A DNA stretch of 23,937 nucleotides from Ruminococcus sp. UBA7014 (GTDB lineage Bacteria; Bacillota; Clostridia; Oscillospirales; Ruminococcaceae), in NCBI GenBank assembly GCA_002449575.1, contig DJXC01000179.1, positions 1-23,937 of the forward strand, given 5' to 3'. This document shows, in pieces, positions 14,750 to 23,491 of this stretch. The notes below the pieces were generated by a model. That model saw nothing but the letters and a program-made list of their open reading frames with translations. It searched no databases and was not told the DNA's origin. Each line of letters starts with the position of its first letter. Position 1 is the first letter of the stretch. The position numbers were made by a program, and so were the translations under genes.

Positions 14750-15085
14750 ATGGAATATACAAGAATGAGTACCAAAGATATGCTCCAATACTGCGAAGAA
14801 GCTCTCGCATGGGAAGAATTTGGTCCTGTAGATATTTTCTTTTTTGAATCTGTCAAAAGAATTCTGCTCGGACAGTGTTCCGCAGTAGAAATGCCGGAAG
14901 AACCCGAAGAACCTGACGAACTCGCTGAAGTTTCTGTGCCTGTGCCTGCTGAAGAAATGCTCAGTTATGAACAAAGTAATGAAGCACTGGAAGAAGCCAT
15001 CAAGGGAGAAACATTCTTTGAAGAATCTGACAGTTCTGACTATGTTATCACTGACCAGGAGACAGACGGAAAGGAAGAGGTATAA
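14750..15085 (+). CDS. unrecognised very acidic protein between infB and rbfA
   Basis: This is a 111-residue protein that I do not recognise. It has 32 acidic residues (25 Glu, 7 Asp) against 6 Lys/Arg. The first 45 residues look folded, with CEEALAWEEFG, an aromatic run DIFFFES and a helix SVKRILLG. The rest is low-complexity, with PEEPEEPDE and SDSSDY. There is no signal peptide or membrane span. AGGGGGGA lies upstream of ATG 14750, and the stop overlaps the rbfA start by one base (TAATG), so it is a real, co-translated gene. In B. subtilis this slot holds ylxP (DUF503), to which I see no resemblance. A role in ribosome assembly or initiation is only a guess from position. Confidence 0.8.
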   Translation: MEYTRMSTKDMLQYCEEALAWEEFGPVDIFFFESVKRILLGQCSAVEMPEEPEEPDELAEVSVPVPAEEMLSYEQSNEALEEAIKGETFFEESDSSDYVITDQETDGKEEV

Positions 15086-15456
15086 TGCCTAGTTTTAAAA
15101 ACAGCCGCATGTCCGAAGATATTCACAGAGAACTGACTGATATTTTCCGTCAGGTGAAAGACCCCAGAGTCAGCAGCATGATTTCCATTGTGCGTGTAGA
15201 GCTTGCCGGAGATGGTTCGCACTGTAAAGTTTATGTTTCCAGTCTGCTTGGTATGGAAGATACCAAACAGTCCGTCAAAGGTCTGCGGAGTGCTGCCGGA
15301 TTTATCCGGCGTGAACTGTTCGCAAGGCTCAAAATGCGGAAAAGTCCCGAACTGACTTTTATTGCTGATGATTCTATTGCAAGAGGTGCGGAAGTTACCA
15401 GAAAACTTAGCGAAATTGAAACTACAGAGGAGGCTGCTGATGGCGAATCTGATTGA
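15085..15456 (+). CDS. rbfA: 30S ribosome-binding factor RbfA
   Basis: RbfA is a KH-like cold-shock factor that binds the 30S subunit near 16S rRNA helix 1 during late maturation. The 123-residue protein shows SEDIHRELTDIFR at the N-terminus, then VKDPRV with the following strand, the CKVYVSSL strand and ARLKMRKSPELTFIADDS, all typical. The start ATG 15085 shares its first base with the stop of the acidic gene. The last 17 nt overlap nrnA. The short C-terminal tail (ETTEEAADGESD) is acidic. Confidence 0.95.
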   Translation: MPSFKNSRMSEDIHRELTDIFRQVKDPRVSSMISIVRVELAGDGSHCKVYVSSLLGMEDTKQSVKGLRSAAGFIRRELFARLKMRKSPELTFIADDSIARGAEVTRKLSEIETTEEAADGESD

Positions 15457-16402
15457 TATCCGGACTGCTGCCGGATTTCTGAAACAATGTGAAGATGCTT
15501 ATATCTTAATTCATATGAACCCGGACGGTGACTGCATCGGCTCTGGTTATTCGCTCCAGGCAGTTTTAAAACTGCTTGGCAAGCGTTCCAAAGTCATTTG
15601 TGTTGACCCGATTCCGGAACGGTTTCAGTTTCTTCTTCCGGAAGAACCGGAAGAAGATTTTCCGGCAAAGTATATGATTTCTGTTGACTGTGCTGATGAA
15701 AGCCGTTTCGGTGCATTTCAGGAAACGTATGCCGGAAAGGTACAGTTGTGCATTGACCATCATATTTCAAATGACGGCTATGCCGAAAATCTGCTTGTTG
15801 AACCGGATGCTTCTTCTGCATGTGAGGTACTATATAAAGTATACCGTGAACTTGGTGTCAAGTTCACAAAGCAGATTGCAGAATGCCTGTATACCGGAAT
15901 TGTAACAGATACCGGCTGTTTCAAATTCAGCTGCACCAGTGCGGATACACACTTGTTTGTTTCTGAAATCATGCGTGAGTTTCCGGAAACTCGCTATGAT
16001 TTAATCAACCGGAATATGTTTGATGTGAAAAGTCCGTCCAGAATCCGTGCAGAAATGCTGATGCTCAGTCAGATGGAATATCATCTTGACGGCAAATGCA
16101 CTATGATTTGGGCAACGAAAGCAATCTGCGAAGAAAATAATATCAATCAAAAAGACATGGAAGGACTGACAAGTCTGCCACTCCAGCCGGATGGTGTGGA
16201 AGTCGGCATTACCCTCCGGGAACAGGAGGACAACTGGTACAGGATTTCACTCCGGTCAACAGACAGTGTCAATGTTTCAGCTATCTGCGCCCAATTTGGC
16301 GGTGGCGGTCATGTAAAAGCTTCCGGCTGTCAGTTGCAGGGTTCTGCTGATGAAATCCGCCAGACACTCCTGAATGCTGTCAGAAAGGCTCTTGAAGCAT
16401 GA
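15440..16402 (+). CDS. nrnA: bifunctional oligoribonuclease / pAp phosphatase NrnA (DHH-DHHA1)
   Basis: This 320-residue DHH/DHHA1 phosphoesterase corresponds to NrnA, which degrades very short RNA oligonucleotides and dephosphorylates 3'-phosphoadenosine 5'-phosphate. The metal-binding motifs are in order: HMNPDGDCIGSG near residue 25, SVDCAD, then the DHH triad in CIDHHISN, and TGIVTDTGCF. The DHHA1 domain ends with FGGGGHVKASGC, which contacts the substrate. The start is ATG 15440, inside the end of rbfA, with AGAGGAGG at 15426-15433 spaced 6 nt away. The stop overlaps truB (ATGA). Its place between rbfA and truB is standard in Firmicutes. Confidence 0.93.
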   Translation: MANLIDIRTAAGFLKQCEDAYILIHMNPDGDCIGSGYSLQAVLKLLGKRSKVICVDPIPERFQFLLPEEPEEDFPAKYMISVDCADESRFGAFQETYAGKVQLCIDHHISNDGYAENLLVEPDASSACEVLYKVYRELGVKFTKQIAECLYTGIVTDTGCFKFSCTSADTHLFVSEIMREFPETRYDLINRNMFDVKSPSRIRAEMLMLSQMEYHLDGKCTMIWATKAICEENNINQKDMEGLTSLPLQPDGVEVGITLREQEDNWYRISLRSTDSVNVSAICAQFGGGGHVKASGCQLQGSADEIRQTLLNAVRKALEA

Positions 16403-17316
16403 ATGGCATACTTTGTATTGACAAACCTGCCGGATTTACGTCATTTGATGTGATTGCCAAATTACGTGGCATTCTCAAAATGCGTCGTCTGGGTCATGCC
16501 GGAACGCTTGACCCGATGGCAACCGGTGTTCTGCCTGTATTCGTCGGCTATGCGACAAAAGCCTGTGGCATTCTGCCGGATGAGGATAAAATTTATCTTG
16601 CGGAATTCCAGCTCGGTCAGGTCAGTGACACACAGGACAGCACCGGAACAGTTCTGGAAACACATGATTTTTCCGGTATTCAGACAAAAGAACAGATTCA
16701 GGCAGTCTGCCCGGAAGGGGAAATTCTCCAGATTCCGCCGATGTATTCCGCAGTTTCAGTAAACGGAAAGCGACTTTACGAACTCGCCAGAAAAGGCGAA
16801 GAAATCGAACGTCAGGCAAGACCTGTAAAAATTATCAGAATATGCTGTGAAGAATATCATCCGGAAACCGGAACGGGTATTTTGACAATTTTCTGCGGAA
16901 AGGGTACTTACGTCCGGACACTGATTCATGATATAGGTCAGTCTCTGGGGTGCGGTGCTGTCATGACGAAACTAAGAAGAACCTGTGCTTCCGGATTTGG
17001 TCTGGAAAACTGCCATACACTCGAAGAAATTCAGAAACTTGCAGTCGAAAATCAGATTTCTGAAATTCTGATTCCGACTGCAAAGGCATTTCAGGTTCTG
17101 CCGAAAATCGTTCTGAACGAACAGCAGACTACACATTACAGAAACGGTGTGAAACTAGGCTTGACACAGCTAAAAAATCAGCTTGCTGAAAATCAGAAAA
17201 GATATGTCATTTATGGCACACCGGACGGATTTCTAGGTACGGCTTTTGCCGATTCTGAAAACGATTTACTCAGAATTGAACGCAATCTCTGTGAACCGAG
17301 AGGAGCTGCATCATGA
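16399..17316 (+). CDS. truB: tRNA pseudouridine(55) synthase TruB
   Basis: TruB turns U55 in the T-loop of tRNAs into pseudouridine. The 305-residue protein begins with the family's GILCIDKPAGFTSFDV. The catalytic aspartate is in GHAGTLDPMATGVLPV, and IPPMYSAVSVNGKRLYELARKG and CGKGTYVRTLIHDIG follow in the usual order. A C-terminal PUA-like extension lies at about residues 230-300. The start shares ATGA with the nrnA stop, and the gene's own stop does the same with ribF. Three consecutive 4-17 nt overlaps point to strict translational coupling through this part of the operon. Confidence 0.96.
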   Translation: MNGILCIDKPAGFTSFDVIAKLRGILKMRRLGHAGTLDPMATGVLPVFVGYATKACGILPDEDKIYLAEFQLGQVSDTQDSTGTVLETHDFSGIQTKEQIQAVCPEGEILQIPPMYSAVSVNGKRLYELARKGEEIERQARPVKIIRICCEEYHPETGTGILTIFCGKGTYVRTLIHDIGQSLGCGAVMTKLRRTCASGFGLENCHTLEEIQKLAVENQISEILIPTAKAFQVLPKIVLNEQQTTHYRNGVKLGLTQLKNQLAENQKRYVIYGTPDGFLGTAFADSENDLLRIERNLCEPRGAAS

Positions 17317-18191
17317 GAAAATACACAAGACCGACCGCAATTGCTTTAGGTGTATTTGATGGTGTCCATCTCGGACACAGAGCCGTTTTGAATGCGGTTT
17401 ATGAACTGTACCGGAATCACAGCAGAAAACCCGGTATATTTACGTTCATGACAGAAGATATGATTTCAAAAAAAAATGTACAAGGTTATATTTATCCGTC
17501 TGTCCAGAAATCTTCTTTGATAGAGCGAACTGCCGGTTTTCCTTTTGTGGAATTTTTTAATTTCAAGAAAATGCAGCATATGGACGGCAGGACATTTGCA
17601 AAGGAAATTCTGCATGATTATTTCTATGCAAAAGATGTCTGCTGTGGGAAAAACTTCCGGTTCGGGGAGAATGCTTCCTGTGATGTACACGATTTGGAAC
17701 AGTTCGGAAAATGGTTTGGCTTCCGTGTGCATGTCATTGATGATGTGCTGAAAGACGGTGTAAAAATTTCTTCTACAGAAATCCGGAAATTATTACTGGA
17801 CGGTGAAATCGGAAAAGCCAATCAATTTTTAGGTCAGCCCTATCAGATTTGGCAGGAAGTCACACACGGCGCACAGCTCGGCAGAACTATCGGTTTTCCG
17901 ACCATGAATCAAGTATTCCGGGAAAATCAGCTTGTTCCGAAATTTGGTGTTTATGCTTCTGAAACGGAATTTTACAACGGTCAGAAATTTAAATCTTTAA
18001 CCAATATCGGCATCAAGCCGACTGTGAATTATCAGGGACTTCCTTTGGCAGAGACTTATATCGAAAGCTTTTCCGGCAATTTGTACGGTCAGCGACCGAT
18101 TGTCAAATTATTAAGATTTATCCGTCCGGAAATGAAATTTACTTCTGTGCAGGCTCTGACTGAACAGATGACAAAAGATTTACAATCCTGA
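17313..18191 (+). CDS. ribF: bifunctional riboflavin kinase / FAD synthetase RibF
   Basis: RibF phosphorylates riboflavin to FMN and adenylates FMN to FAD. The N-terminal nucleotidyltransferase domain shows ALGVFDGVHLGHRAVL (HxGH-type motif, about residues 11-26), VCCGKNFRFGENASC and ISSTEIRKLL. The C-terminal riboflavin kinase domain begins near residue 165 and shows GRTIGFPTMNQ and LTNIGIKPTV. The protein has 292 residues, slightly short because the N-terminus begins right before the first strand. The start overlaps the truB stop (ATGA). The gene supplies cofactor for the flavoproteins encoded upstream (PyrD, PyrK and the two oxidoreductases), although it is in a different transcript. It ends the housekeeping operon; no clear terminator follows. 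Confidence 0.95.
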   Translation: MRKYTRPTAIALGVFDGVHLGHRAVLNAVYELYRNHSRKPGIFTFMTEDMISKKNVQGYIYPSVQKSSLIERTAGFPFVEFFNFKKMQHMDGRTFAKEILHDYFYAKDVCCGKNFRFGENASCDVHDLEQFGKWFGFRVHVIDDVLKDGVKISSTEIRKLLLDGEIGKANQFLGQPYQIWQEVTHGAQLGRTIGFPTMNQVFRENQLVPKFGVYASETEFYNGQKFKSLTNIGIKPTVNYQGLPLAETYIESFSGNLYGQRPIVKLLRFIRPEMKFTSVQALTEQMTKDLQS

Positions 18192-18203
18192 ATTTTCTGC
18201 ATT

Positions 18204-18232
18204 CTGTCACATAACTGACACATAGTTATAGT
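18204..18232 (+). promoter_or_regulatory. possible promoter with overlapping inverted repeat, before the ABC module
   Basis: CTGTCA (18204-18209, four of six consensus bases) lies 17 bp before TATAGT (18227-18232, five of six). An inverted repeat, ATAACT (18211-18216) and AGTTAT (18224-18229) with 7 bp between, spans the spacer and the -10 box, where a repressor could sit. A second pair, TGTCA/TGACA, is at 18205-18209 and 18216-18220. Confidence 0.4.
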
Positions 18233-18272
18233 ATAGTAGTTTTTAGAAAAAATTAAGAGAGGTGTTATCCTC

Positions 18273-19253
18273 ATGATTGAAGTCAGAAATCTGACAAAAC
18301 ATTATGGAGACAAAAAAGCCGTCAATGATATCAGTTTTACGGTACATGACGGCGAAATTTTAGGCTTTTTAGGACCTAACGGTGCAGGAAAATCCACAAC
18401 GATGAACATGCTCACCGGATATATTTCTTCTACTTCCGGACAGGCGTTAATCAACGGTGTGGATATTCTGGAAGACCCTGTCAGAGCAAAATCCTATATT
18501 GGCTATCTGCCGGAAATTCCGCCGTTATATGTAGATATGACGGTGCATTCCTATTTGAATTTTGTCTTTGACCTCAAGAAATGCAAGCTTCCCAGACGTT
18601 CGCACCTGAAAGATGTTCTCACACTCTGCAAAATTACAGATGTCGAAAACAGAATTATCAAGAATCTTTCCAAAGGATACAAACAGCGTGTTGGTCTGGC
18701 ACAGGCATTAATCGGCAATCCGCCGGTTCTCATTCTGGACGAACCGACCGTTGGTCTTGACCCGAAACAAATGGTGGAAATCAGGACTTTAATCAAAAGA
18801 CTGGGAAAGAATCATACTGTAATTCTGTCATCTCACATTCTGAGCGAAATTCAGGCAGTCTGTGACAGAGTGATTATTATCAATCATGGTGTTGTTGCGG
18901 CTGATGATACTGCAACCAATTTGTCCAATAAAGTCACCACTGACCATAGAATCATTGCAAGAATTGATGGTGAACGTGCTGAAATCCTTCAGGCTGTCCG
19001 GTCTTTGCCTGGCATTAAATATATTCGTGCTGATATGGAACGTGAACCCGGTATTTATGAATATGAAATCGAAGCTGAACCCGGTATTGATATCCGCCAT
19101 GATATTAACCGGATTGCAAGAGAACATGAATGGGACATTCTGACACTCCGAACGATGGAAATGACTCTGGAAGACATTTTCCTGAAAATCACAATGGGTG
19201 AAAATGTGCATTTGTCTCAGGACTCCAAGAATCAGAAAGGAGACGAAAAATAA
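18273..19253 (+). CDS. ABC transporter ATP-binding protein (GldA-like)
   Basis: This 326-residue ATPase belongs to an ABC-2 type transporter. Its motifs are Walker A GPNGAGKST (about 34-42), the Q-loop region near 80 (YIGYLPE), a signature reading LSKGYKQR (about 132-139), Walker B VLILDEPTVGLDP (about 152-164) and the switch histidine in SSHILSE (about 188). The LSKGYKQR signature and the gene order with a GldF/GldG-like pair match the Gld class of exporters. About 110 residues follow the ATPase core and include a small alpha/beta regulatory-looking domain. The ribosome site GAGAGGTG lies about 8 nt before ATG 18273. The stop overlaps the permease start by one base. The substrate is unknown. 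Confidence 0.93.
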   Translation: MIEVRNLTKHYGDKKAVNDISFTVHDGEILGFLGPNGAGKSTTMNMLTGYISSTSGQALINGVDILEDPVRAKSYIGYLPEIPPLYVDMTVHSYLNFVFDLKKCKLPRRSHLKDVLTLCKITDVENRIIKNLSKGYKQRVGLAQALIGNPPVLILDEPTVGLDPKQMVEIRTLIKRLGKNHTVILSSHILSEIQAVCDRVIIINHGVVAADDTATNLSNKVTTDHRIIARIDGERAEILQAVRSLPGIKYIRADMEREPGIYEYEIEAEPGIDIRHDINRIAREHEWDILTLRTMEMTLEDIFLKITMGENVHLSQDSKNQKGDEK

Positions 19254-19957
19254 TGGGTGCTATTTACCGCAGAGAAATCGGTGCGTTTTTTTCGTCGAGT
19301 ATCGCTTATATTTTTTTAGCCGTATTTTATATTTTTTCAGGCTTGTTTTTTTCGCTGGATAATGTTGCTGTAGGTTCAACGAATTTATCCGGTGTCTTCT
19401 CAACACTGTTTTTCATCAGTATTTTTTTGATACCGATTCTGACAATGCGTCTGTTCAGCGAGGAAAAGAAACAGAGAACAGAACAGGGACTTTTAACCGC
19501 TCCGGTATCACTGACAGGCATTGTACTGGGGAAATATTTTGCTGCGCTGACCATGTTTGTGATTGCTGTCAGCATTGTATTTATCTACGGTCTGATACTG
19601 AGTTTATATGGTACTGTTGCATGGCTGACACTCTTTGCGAATTATCTGGCTGTACTTCTTGTAGGAGCGGCATTTATTGCAATCGGATTATTTGTTTCTT
19701 CTCTGACAGAAAATCAGGTAGCAGCAGCCGTAGGGGGCATTGTGTGCCTTGCACTTCTGTTCCTGATTGACCTTGTAGCTTCTTTTGTCAAAATTGGCTG
19801 GCTGCAAAGTCTGCTGTATGATTTGTCTTTTTATACAAGATATTATGAATTCACCTGCGGCATTTTCAATCTTTCCAGTGTACTGTTTTATCTGAGTACT
19901 GCTGTGCTGTTTAACTTCTTCACTGTGAGAGTATTTGAGAAAAGACGCTGGAGTTAA
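19253..19957 (+). CDS. ABC-2 type permease (GldF-like)
   Basis: This 234-residue membrane protein has six predicted spans, at about residues 15-35, 48-65, 92-117, 122-148, 155-180 and 208-226. The cytoplasmic segment LTMRLFSEEKKQRTEQGLL between spans 2 and 3 is the usual coupling helix region of this family, which contacts the ATPase. The N-terminus begins with the short cytoplasmic IYRREIGAFF helix common to GldF-type permeases. One copy per operon implies that it works as a homodimer, or as a heterodimer with the GldG-like protein that follows 14 nt downstream. Confidence 0.9.
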   Translation: MGAIYRREIGAFFSSSIAYIFLAVFYIFSGLFFSLDNVAVGSTNLSGVFSTLFFISIFLIPILTMRLFSEEKKQRTEQGLLTAPVSLTGIVLGKYFAALTMFVIAVSIVFIYGLILSLYGTVAWLTLFANYLAVLLVGAAFIAIGLFVSSLTENQVAAAVGGIVCLALLFLIDLVASFVKIGWLQSLLYDLSFYTRYYEFTCGIFNLSSVLFYLSTAVLFNFFTVRVFEKRRWS

Positions 19958-19971
19958 GGAGGCACTGAAAT

Positions 19972-21588
19972 ATGGCAGATTTGGAAAAAAATCCGGAAAC
20001 TGAACAGAAAGAAACTCCGGAAAAGCCTAAGAAAGAAAAGAAAAAATTAAGTGCCGCCAAGCTGAAAAAGCTCAAATATGGCGGCATTGCAACAGCAATT
20101 ACTTGTGCTGTCGTGGCAGTTGTTATTCTGCTGAATGTTCTGGTGAGCGTTCTGGTAGAAAAATATCCTTTGAAATTAGACCTTACAGAAGATGCCAAAT
20201 ATGAAATTTCTGACGAAAGTATCAATTATCTGAAAACACTCACACAAGATGTTAATTTCACAGTTTTCATGGCGGAAAGCAAATTCCAGACCAGTGGCGT
20301 TTCGTTCAAGATGGTTTCGGAAACACTGGAACGTTATACCCAGTATTCTGATAAAATTCATCTACGGTATGTTGACCCGTCTTCCAATCCGGATATTGTC
20401 AATCTGTATCAGGCAAATTATTCAGCATCCCTGACAGAAGGTGATATTGTCGTTTCCAATGCGGCAGATGAGTCTAAATTAAGAGTTGTCAAAATCGGCA
20501 ATTTATTTGATTATGACCAGCAGAAATATATGGCTTACTATTATGGTCAGGGGGCGTTGGAAGATGCAATTACAGGATTTTCCGGCGAACAGAATCTGAC
20601 TTCTGCCCTGATGAACGTGACAGATGCCAATCCTATGACAATCGGCGTGATTTCTACAGCCAACGGACAGGCTTTGTATAATCTCCAGTTCAGCGGCACT
20701 GCACTCAATGCACTGGCAAATACGCTCTATAAAAACGGCTATAATGTTGAAGAAGTAGACATGTATACCACAGATTTCGATACTGAAATTTATGATATGC
20801 TGCTGCTTCCTGCGCCTGTCAACGACCTGACCGCCAACGGCATTGACAAACTTTCTTCTTTCCTGTACAATGACGGCAAATATGACAAAGATTTGATTTA
20901 TATCGCAAGCTTTACCCAGTCGAATACACCTAATCTGGACGAATTTCTGGAAACATGGGGAATTCAGATGACAAATAATCTGGTACTTGAAAGCGATGCC
21001 AGTGCTGCACAGCAGGTATCACTTTCCATCAGTACTGGGGTTGTTGCTGTTCCGGTTGCCGAAATCGCTGAGGAAACATTCAGTGCCGGACTGCCGAACA
21101 CTTCCCTGCCGATTGCTGCACCTCTGTGCCGTTCTATCAATCTGCTATGGGATTCCAAAACAAGCGGTATTACCAGTACGCTGCTGAAAACTTCTGATTC
21201 TGTATATCTCAGCGAAATGGGACAGAATACCGAAAATGCAGACAAAACTCCTGTCGGCTCTCAGATAGTTGCAGCTGTTTCTTCCAGAAAAAATACAGAA
21301 GATAATATTACCCATGACAGCAATATTCTGGTGCTTGGCTCTATCATGATGTGTGATTCCAGCCTGATGCAGGATGCTTCTTACAACAATGCACAGTATC
21401 TGATGACCGTTGTCAACAATCTTGCCGGAAAAGGCAGTAATCTGGTCATTGCTTCCAAAGACCTGACAAATGAAAAAATCACTATCACAACTGCTGGTAT
21501 GCAAGGCATTCATATCTTTATTTTTGCAATTCCGTCAGCAGTGATTGCTGTTGGCTTACTGGTATTCATAAGGAGACGAAACAAATGA
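19972..21588 (+). CDS. GldG-like ABC transporter auxiliary subunit
   Basis: This 538-residue protein has a highly charged cytoplasmic N-terminus of about 35 residues, a membrane span at about 37-62, a large region predicted to face outside, and a second span near the C-terminus (IHIFIFAIPSAVIAVGLLVF) followed by RRRNK. The first extracytoplasmic stretch (LDLTEDAKYEISDESINYLKTL) is the conserved opening of GldG-type proteins. The middle has an IGVISTANGQALYN segment typical of the GldG domain that resembles a sugar- or nucleotide-binding fold. In Bacteroidetes GldG works with GldA and GldF in gliding motility; in Firmicutes its role is not known. AAGGAGG precedes the start. Its stop shares ATGA with the next gene. 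Confidence 0.87.
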   Translation: MADLEKNPETEQKETPEKPKKEKKKLSAAKLKKLKYGGIATAITCAVVAVVILLNVLVSVLVEKYPLKLDLTEDAKYEISDESINYLKTLTQDVNFTVFMAESKFQTSGVSFKMVSETLERYTQYSDKIHLRYVDPSSNPDIVNLYQANYSASLTEGDIVVSNAADESKLRVVKIGNLFDYDQQKYMAYYYGQGALEDAITGFSGEQNLTSALMNVTDANPMTIGVISTANGQALYNLQFSGTALNALANTLYKNGYNVEEVDMYTTDFDTEIYDMLLLPAPVNDLTANGIDKLSSFLYNDGKYDKDLIYIASFTQSNTPNLDEFLETWGIQMTNNLVLESDASAAQQVSLSISTGVVAVPVAEIAEETFSAGLPNTSLPIAAPLCRSINLLWDSKTSGITSTLLKTSDSVYLSEMGQNTENADKTPVGSQIVAAVSSRKNTEDNITHDSNILVLGSIMMCDSSLMQDASYNNAQYLMTVVNNLAGKGSNLVIASKDLTNEKITITTAGMQGIHIFIFAIPSAVIAVGLLVFIRRRNK

Positions 21589-23183
21589 GCGAAAAGGAAC
21601 GTTCAGAACAGCAGGAAACAGAAGCCGGAATGGATACTTTCTTTTCTGACTCCCCTGCCCCGGTCATCAGCAAGCCGGAAAAGAAAGGCTTGTCCCAAAA
21701 TATGAAAATGCTGATTGCGGCTGTAGCAGCTCTGGCAGTTCTTGGCGGTGCGCTTGCTGCTGTGCTGTTACTGACAAAAGATTCCGGCGAAGAAGTCAGT
21801 TCCATAGATATAGATACTATGGCAAACCAGCTTCTTGATGATGATGAGAAAAATGCTGTGCTATTGAATCCAGAATCTGCTGACAATCTGAAAGAAATCC
21901 GGATTTCCGGAAAAGATAATTTCCGTGTATATCCGCTTTCTCCAAAAACTGATGATGCTGATGCTGTCTATACAATTGAAGGCTATGAAGATATTCCGCT
22001 GGACAAGGGATATATTTCTACTCTGGTGAATAATGCAAGTGAACTTTCTGCTACACAACTGGTAGAAGAAAATGCTTCTGATTTATCGAAATATGGTCTG
22101 AGCAATCCGGTTTCCGAAGTTGTGATGTGTTATCAGGACGGTACAGAATTCAAGTTTTCTGTCGGAGATGTTGCTCCGACAGACAGTTCACAGACTTATT
22201 GTGCTGTTGATGGCAATGTATATTTTATCAAAAGTTCGCTGATGCACAGCTATGCACAGAATTTGAAATTCTTCTTTTCCAAGACGATTCTCGAAAAGCC
22301 GGATGATGAGAATTATCCGATTGTAGAATCGCTCAGAATTCAGCGTCAGAATCTCGATACAGATATGTATATGGAATATGCTTATGATGTACAGGAAGAC
22401 AGCTCTGTCGGCGGTACGGCTGCTACACATGTTCTGCGTGAACCAGTATTTGCTTATCTGAATGTTGAAAAATCTTCTGATATTACAAACAGCATGTTCG
22501 GACTGACTGCTGAAGAAATTGTCACAGTGCATCCGTCTGCTGAAGAACTTGCAAAAGCCGGAATGGACAATCCGTTCTGTACCGTGACAATGGCTTGTGA
22601 TGACGGCAATACCTATGTTCTGAAATTCGGGAACACTTATACAACAGAATCTGGTTCAACGGCTTATTATACAGTTCTGGAAGGTTCTGATATTCTGTAT
22701 GGTGTTGCAGATACCCGTGCTGTCTGGGCAACCGTTCAGCCGGGAGATATTACTTCTGCAAATATTTTTGCAACTTATGTCTGGAATATTGCTACACTCG
22801 ATGTGACTGCCGGAGACAAAAAACTGAATTTCGTTGGTGAAGGCTCTGACCAGAAAAATTATACTGTTACCAAAAACGGTGAAACCTGTGATACAGAACG
22901 TTTCCGGCAGTTCTACAAGTTTTTGCTGTATGTCTACGGCGAAGAACTTTATCTGGATGCTGTACTTCCAAATTCCGCACCCGATGCCGAAGTGCATCTG
23001 GCAACCCAGGACGGCAAGGAAGACTATACAATTTCATTCTACAAACTGGAAGGGCTGAACTCTGTCATTGCCGTTGACGGTACACCGACTTATAAAATCC
23101 GTTCGTCCTGTGTAGATACCCTTCTGCACAATATCGAAATATTTGACAATCCTGATGAAGAATTTACCATGACATGGCAGTAA
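21585..23183 (+). CDS. DUF4340 membrane-anchored extracytoplasmic protein
   Basis: This 532-residue protein has an acidic cytoplasmic N-terminus of about 40 residues, one membrane span (about 42-64, LIAAVAALAVLGGALAAVLLL) and a large outside domain. The outside part shows the DUF4340 pattern twice. One copy is around YTIEGYEDIPLDKGYISTLV and LVEENASDLSKYGLSNP, followed by FSVGDVAPTDSSQTY. The other is later, with AEELAKAGMDNPFCTVTM and VLKFGNTY. The repeated 'L/A-G-L-x-N/D-P' then 'V-x-G' layout is typical of this family. DUF4340 proteins often follow GldG-like genes. The start overlaps the GldG-like stop by 4 nt (ATGA), so the two are coupled and probably interact outside the membrane. Confidence 0.85.
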   Translation: MSEKERSEQQETEAGMDTFFSDSPAPVISKPEKKGLSQNMKMLIAAVAALAVLGGALAAVLLLTKDSGEEVSSIDIDTMANQLLDDDEKNAVLLNPESADNLKEIRISGKDNFRVYPLSPKTDDADAVYTIEGYEDIPLDKGYISTLVNNASELSATQLVEENASDLSKYGLSNPVSEVVMCYQDGTEFKFSVGDVAPTDSSQTYCAVDGNVYFIKSSLMHSYAQNLKFFFSKTILEKPDDENYPIVESLRIQRQNLDTDMYMEYAYDVQEDSSVGGTAATHVLREPVFAYLNVEKSSDITNSMFGLTAEEIVTVHPSAEELAKAGMDNPFCTVTMACDDGNTYVLKFGNTYTTESGSTAYYTVLEGSDILYGVADTRAVWATVQPGDITSANIFATYVWNIATLDVTAGDKKLNFVGEGSDQKNYTVTKNGETCDTERFRQFYKFLLYVYGEELYLDAVLPNSAPDAEVHLATQDGKEDYTISFYKLEGLNSVIAVDGTPTYKIRSSCVDTLLHNIEIFDNPDEEFTMTWQ

Positions 23184-23220
23184 TTTTCTGTCGTGCCGCA
23201 CAGAAAGGAGTTATTTGATT

Positions 23221-23475
23221 ATGATGTATAAGAATTATCCCCTCGTCCGCAAAGGCAATGAAATGTATTTCGGCTATATGAGTGACCCTTATGTGATTTA
23301 CCTGAAAGTAGAAAAAGCACAGAAACAACAGGATATTATGGTTTCTAAGACAATCCGGCTTTATCAGATGTCTACAGATATGAATTCCATACCCGAACAG
23401 ACTGCCGAACGTGATAATCTTTATGAGGCACTGGATGTGGCTCTTGCATGGCTGAAACGTGCCAATCACGCATAA
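23221..23475 (+). CDS. unknown small protein (84 aa)
   Basis: I do not recognise this protein. AAAGGAG at 23204-23210 is well spaced from ATG 23221 (a second ATG follows directly). The 84 residues include many Tyr and Met. An N-terminal beta-like half (YFGYMSDPYVIYLKVEK) is followed by an apparently helical C-terminal half (TAERDNLYEALDVALAWLKRA). There is no signal peptide or membrane segment, so it is predicted to be cytoplasmic. It lies 37 nt after the DUF4340 gene and 16 nt before the lipoprotein gene, so it is probably in the same transcript. I cannot assign a function. Confidence 0.75.
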   Translation: MMYKNYPLVRKGNEMYFGYMSDPYVIYLKVEKAQKQQDIMVSKTIRLYQMSTDMNSIPEQTAERDNLYEALDVALAWLKRANHA

Positions 23476-23491
23476 AAGGAGAGTGCAAATC

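Noticed and set aside
18192..18250. terminator after ribF
   Set aside because: The ATAACT/AGTTAT stem is only 6 bp and A+T-rich, and the T-run (five T) comes some 10 nt after it, so it does not look like an intrinsic terminator. I kept it as a possible operator instead.
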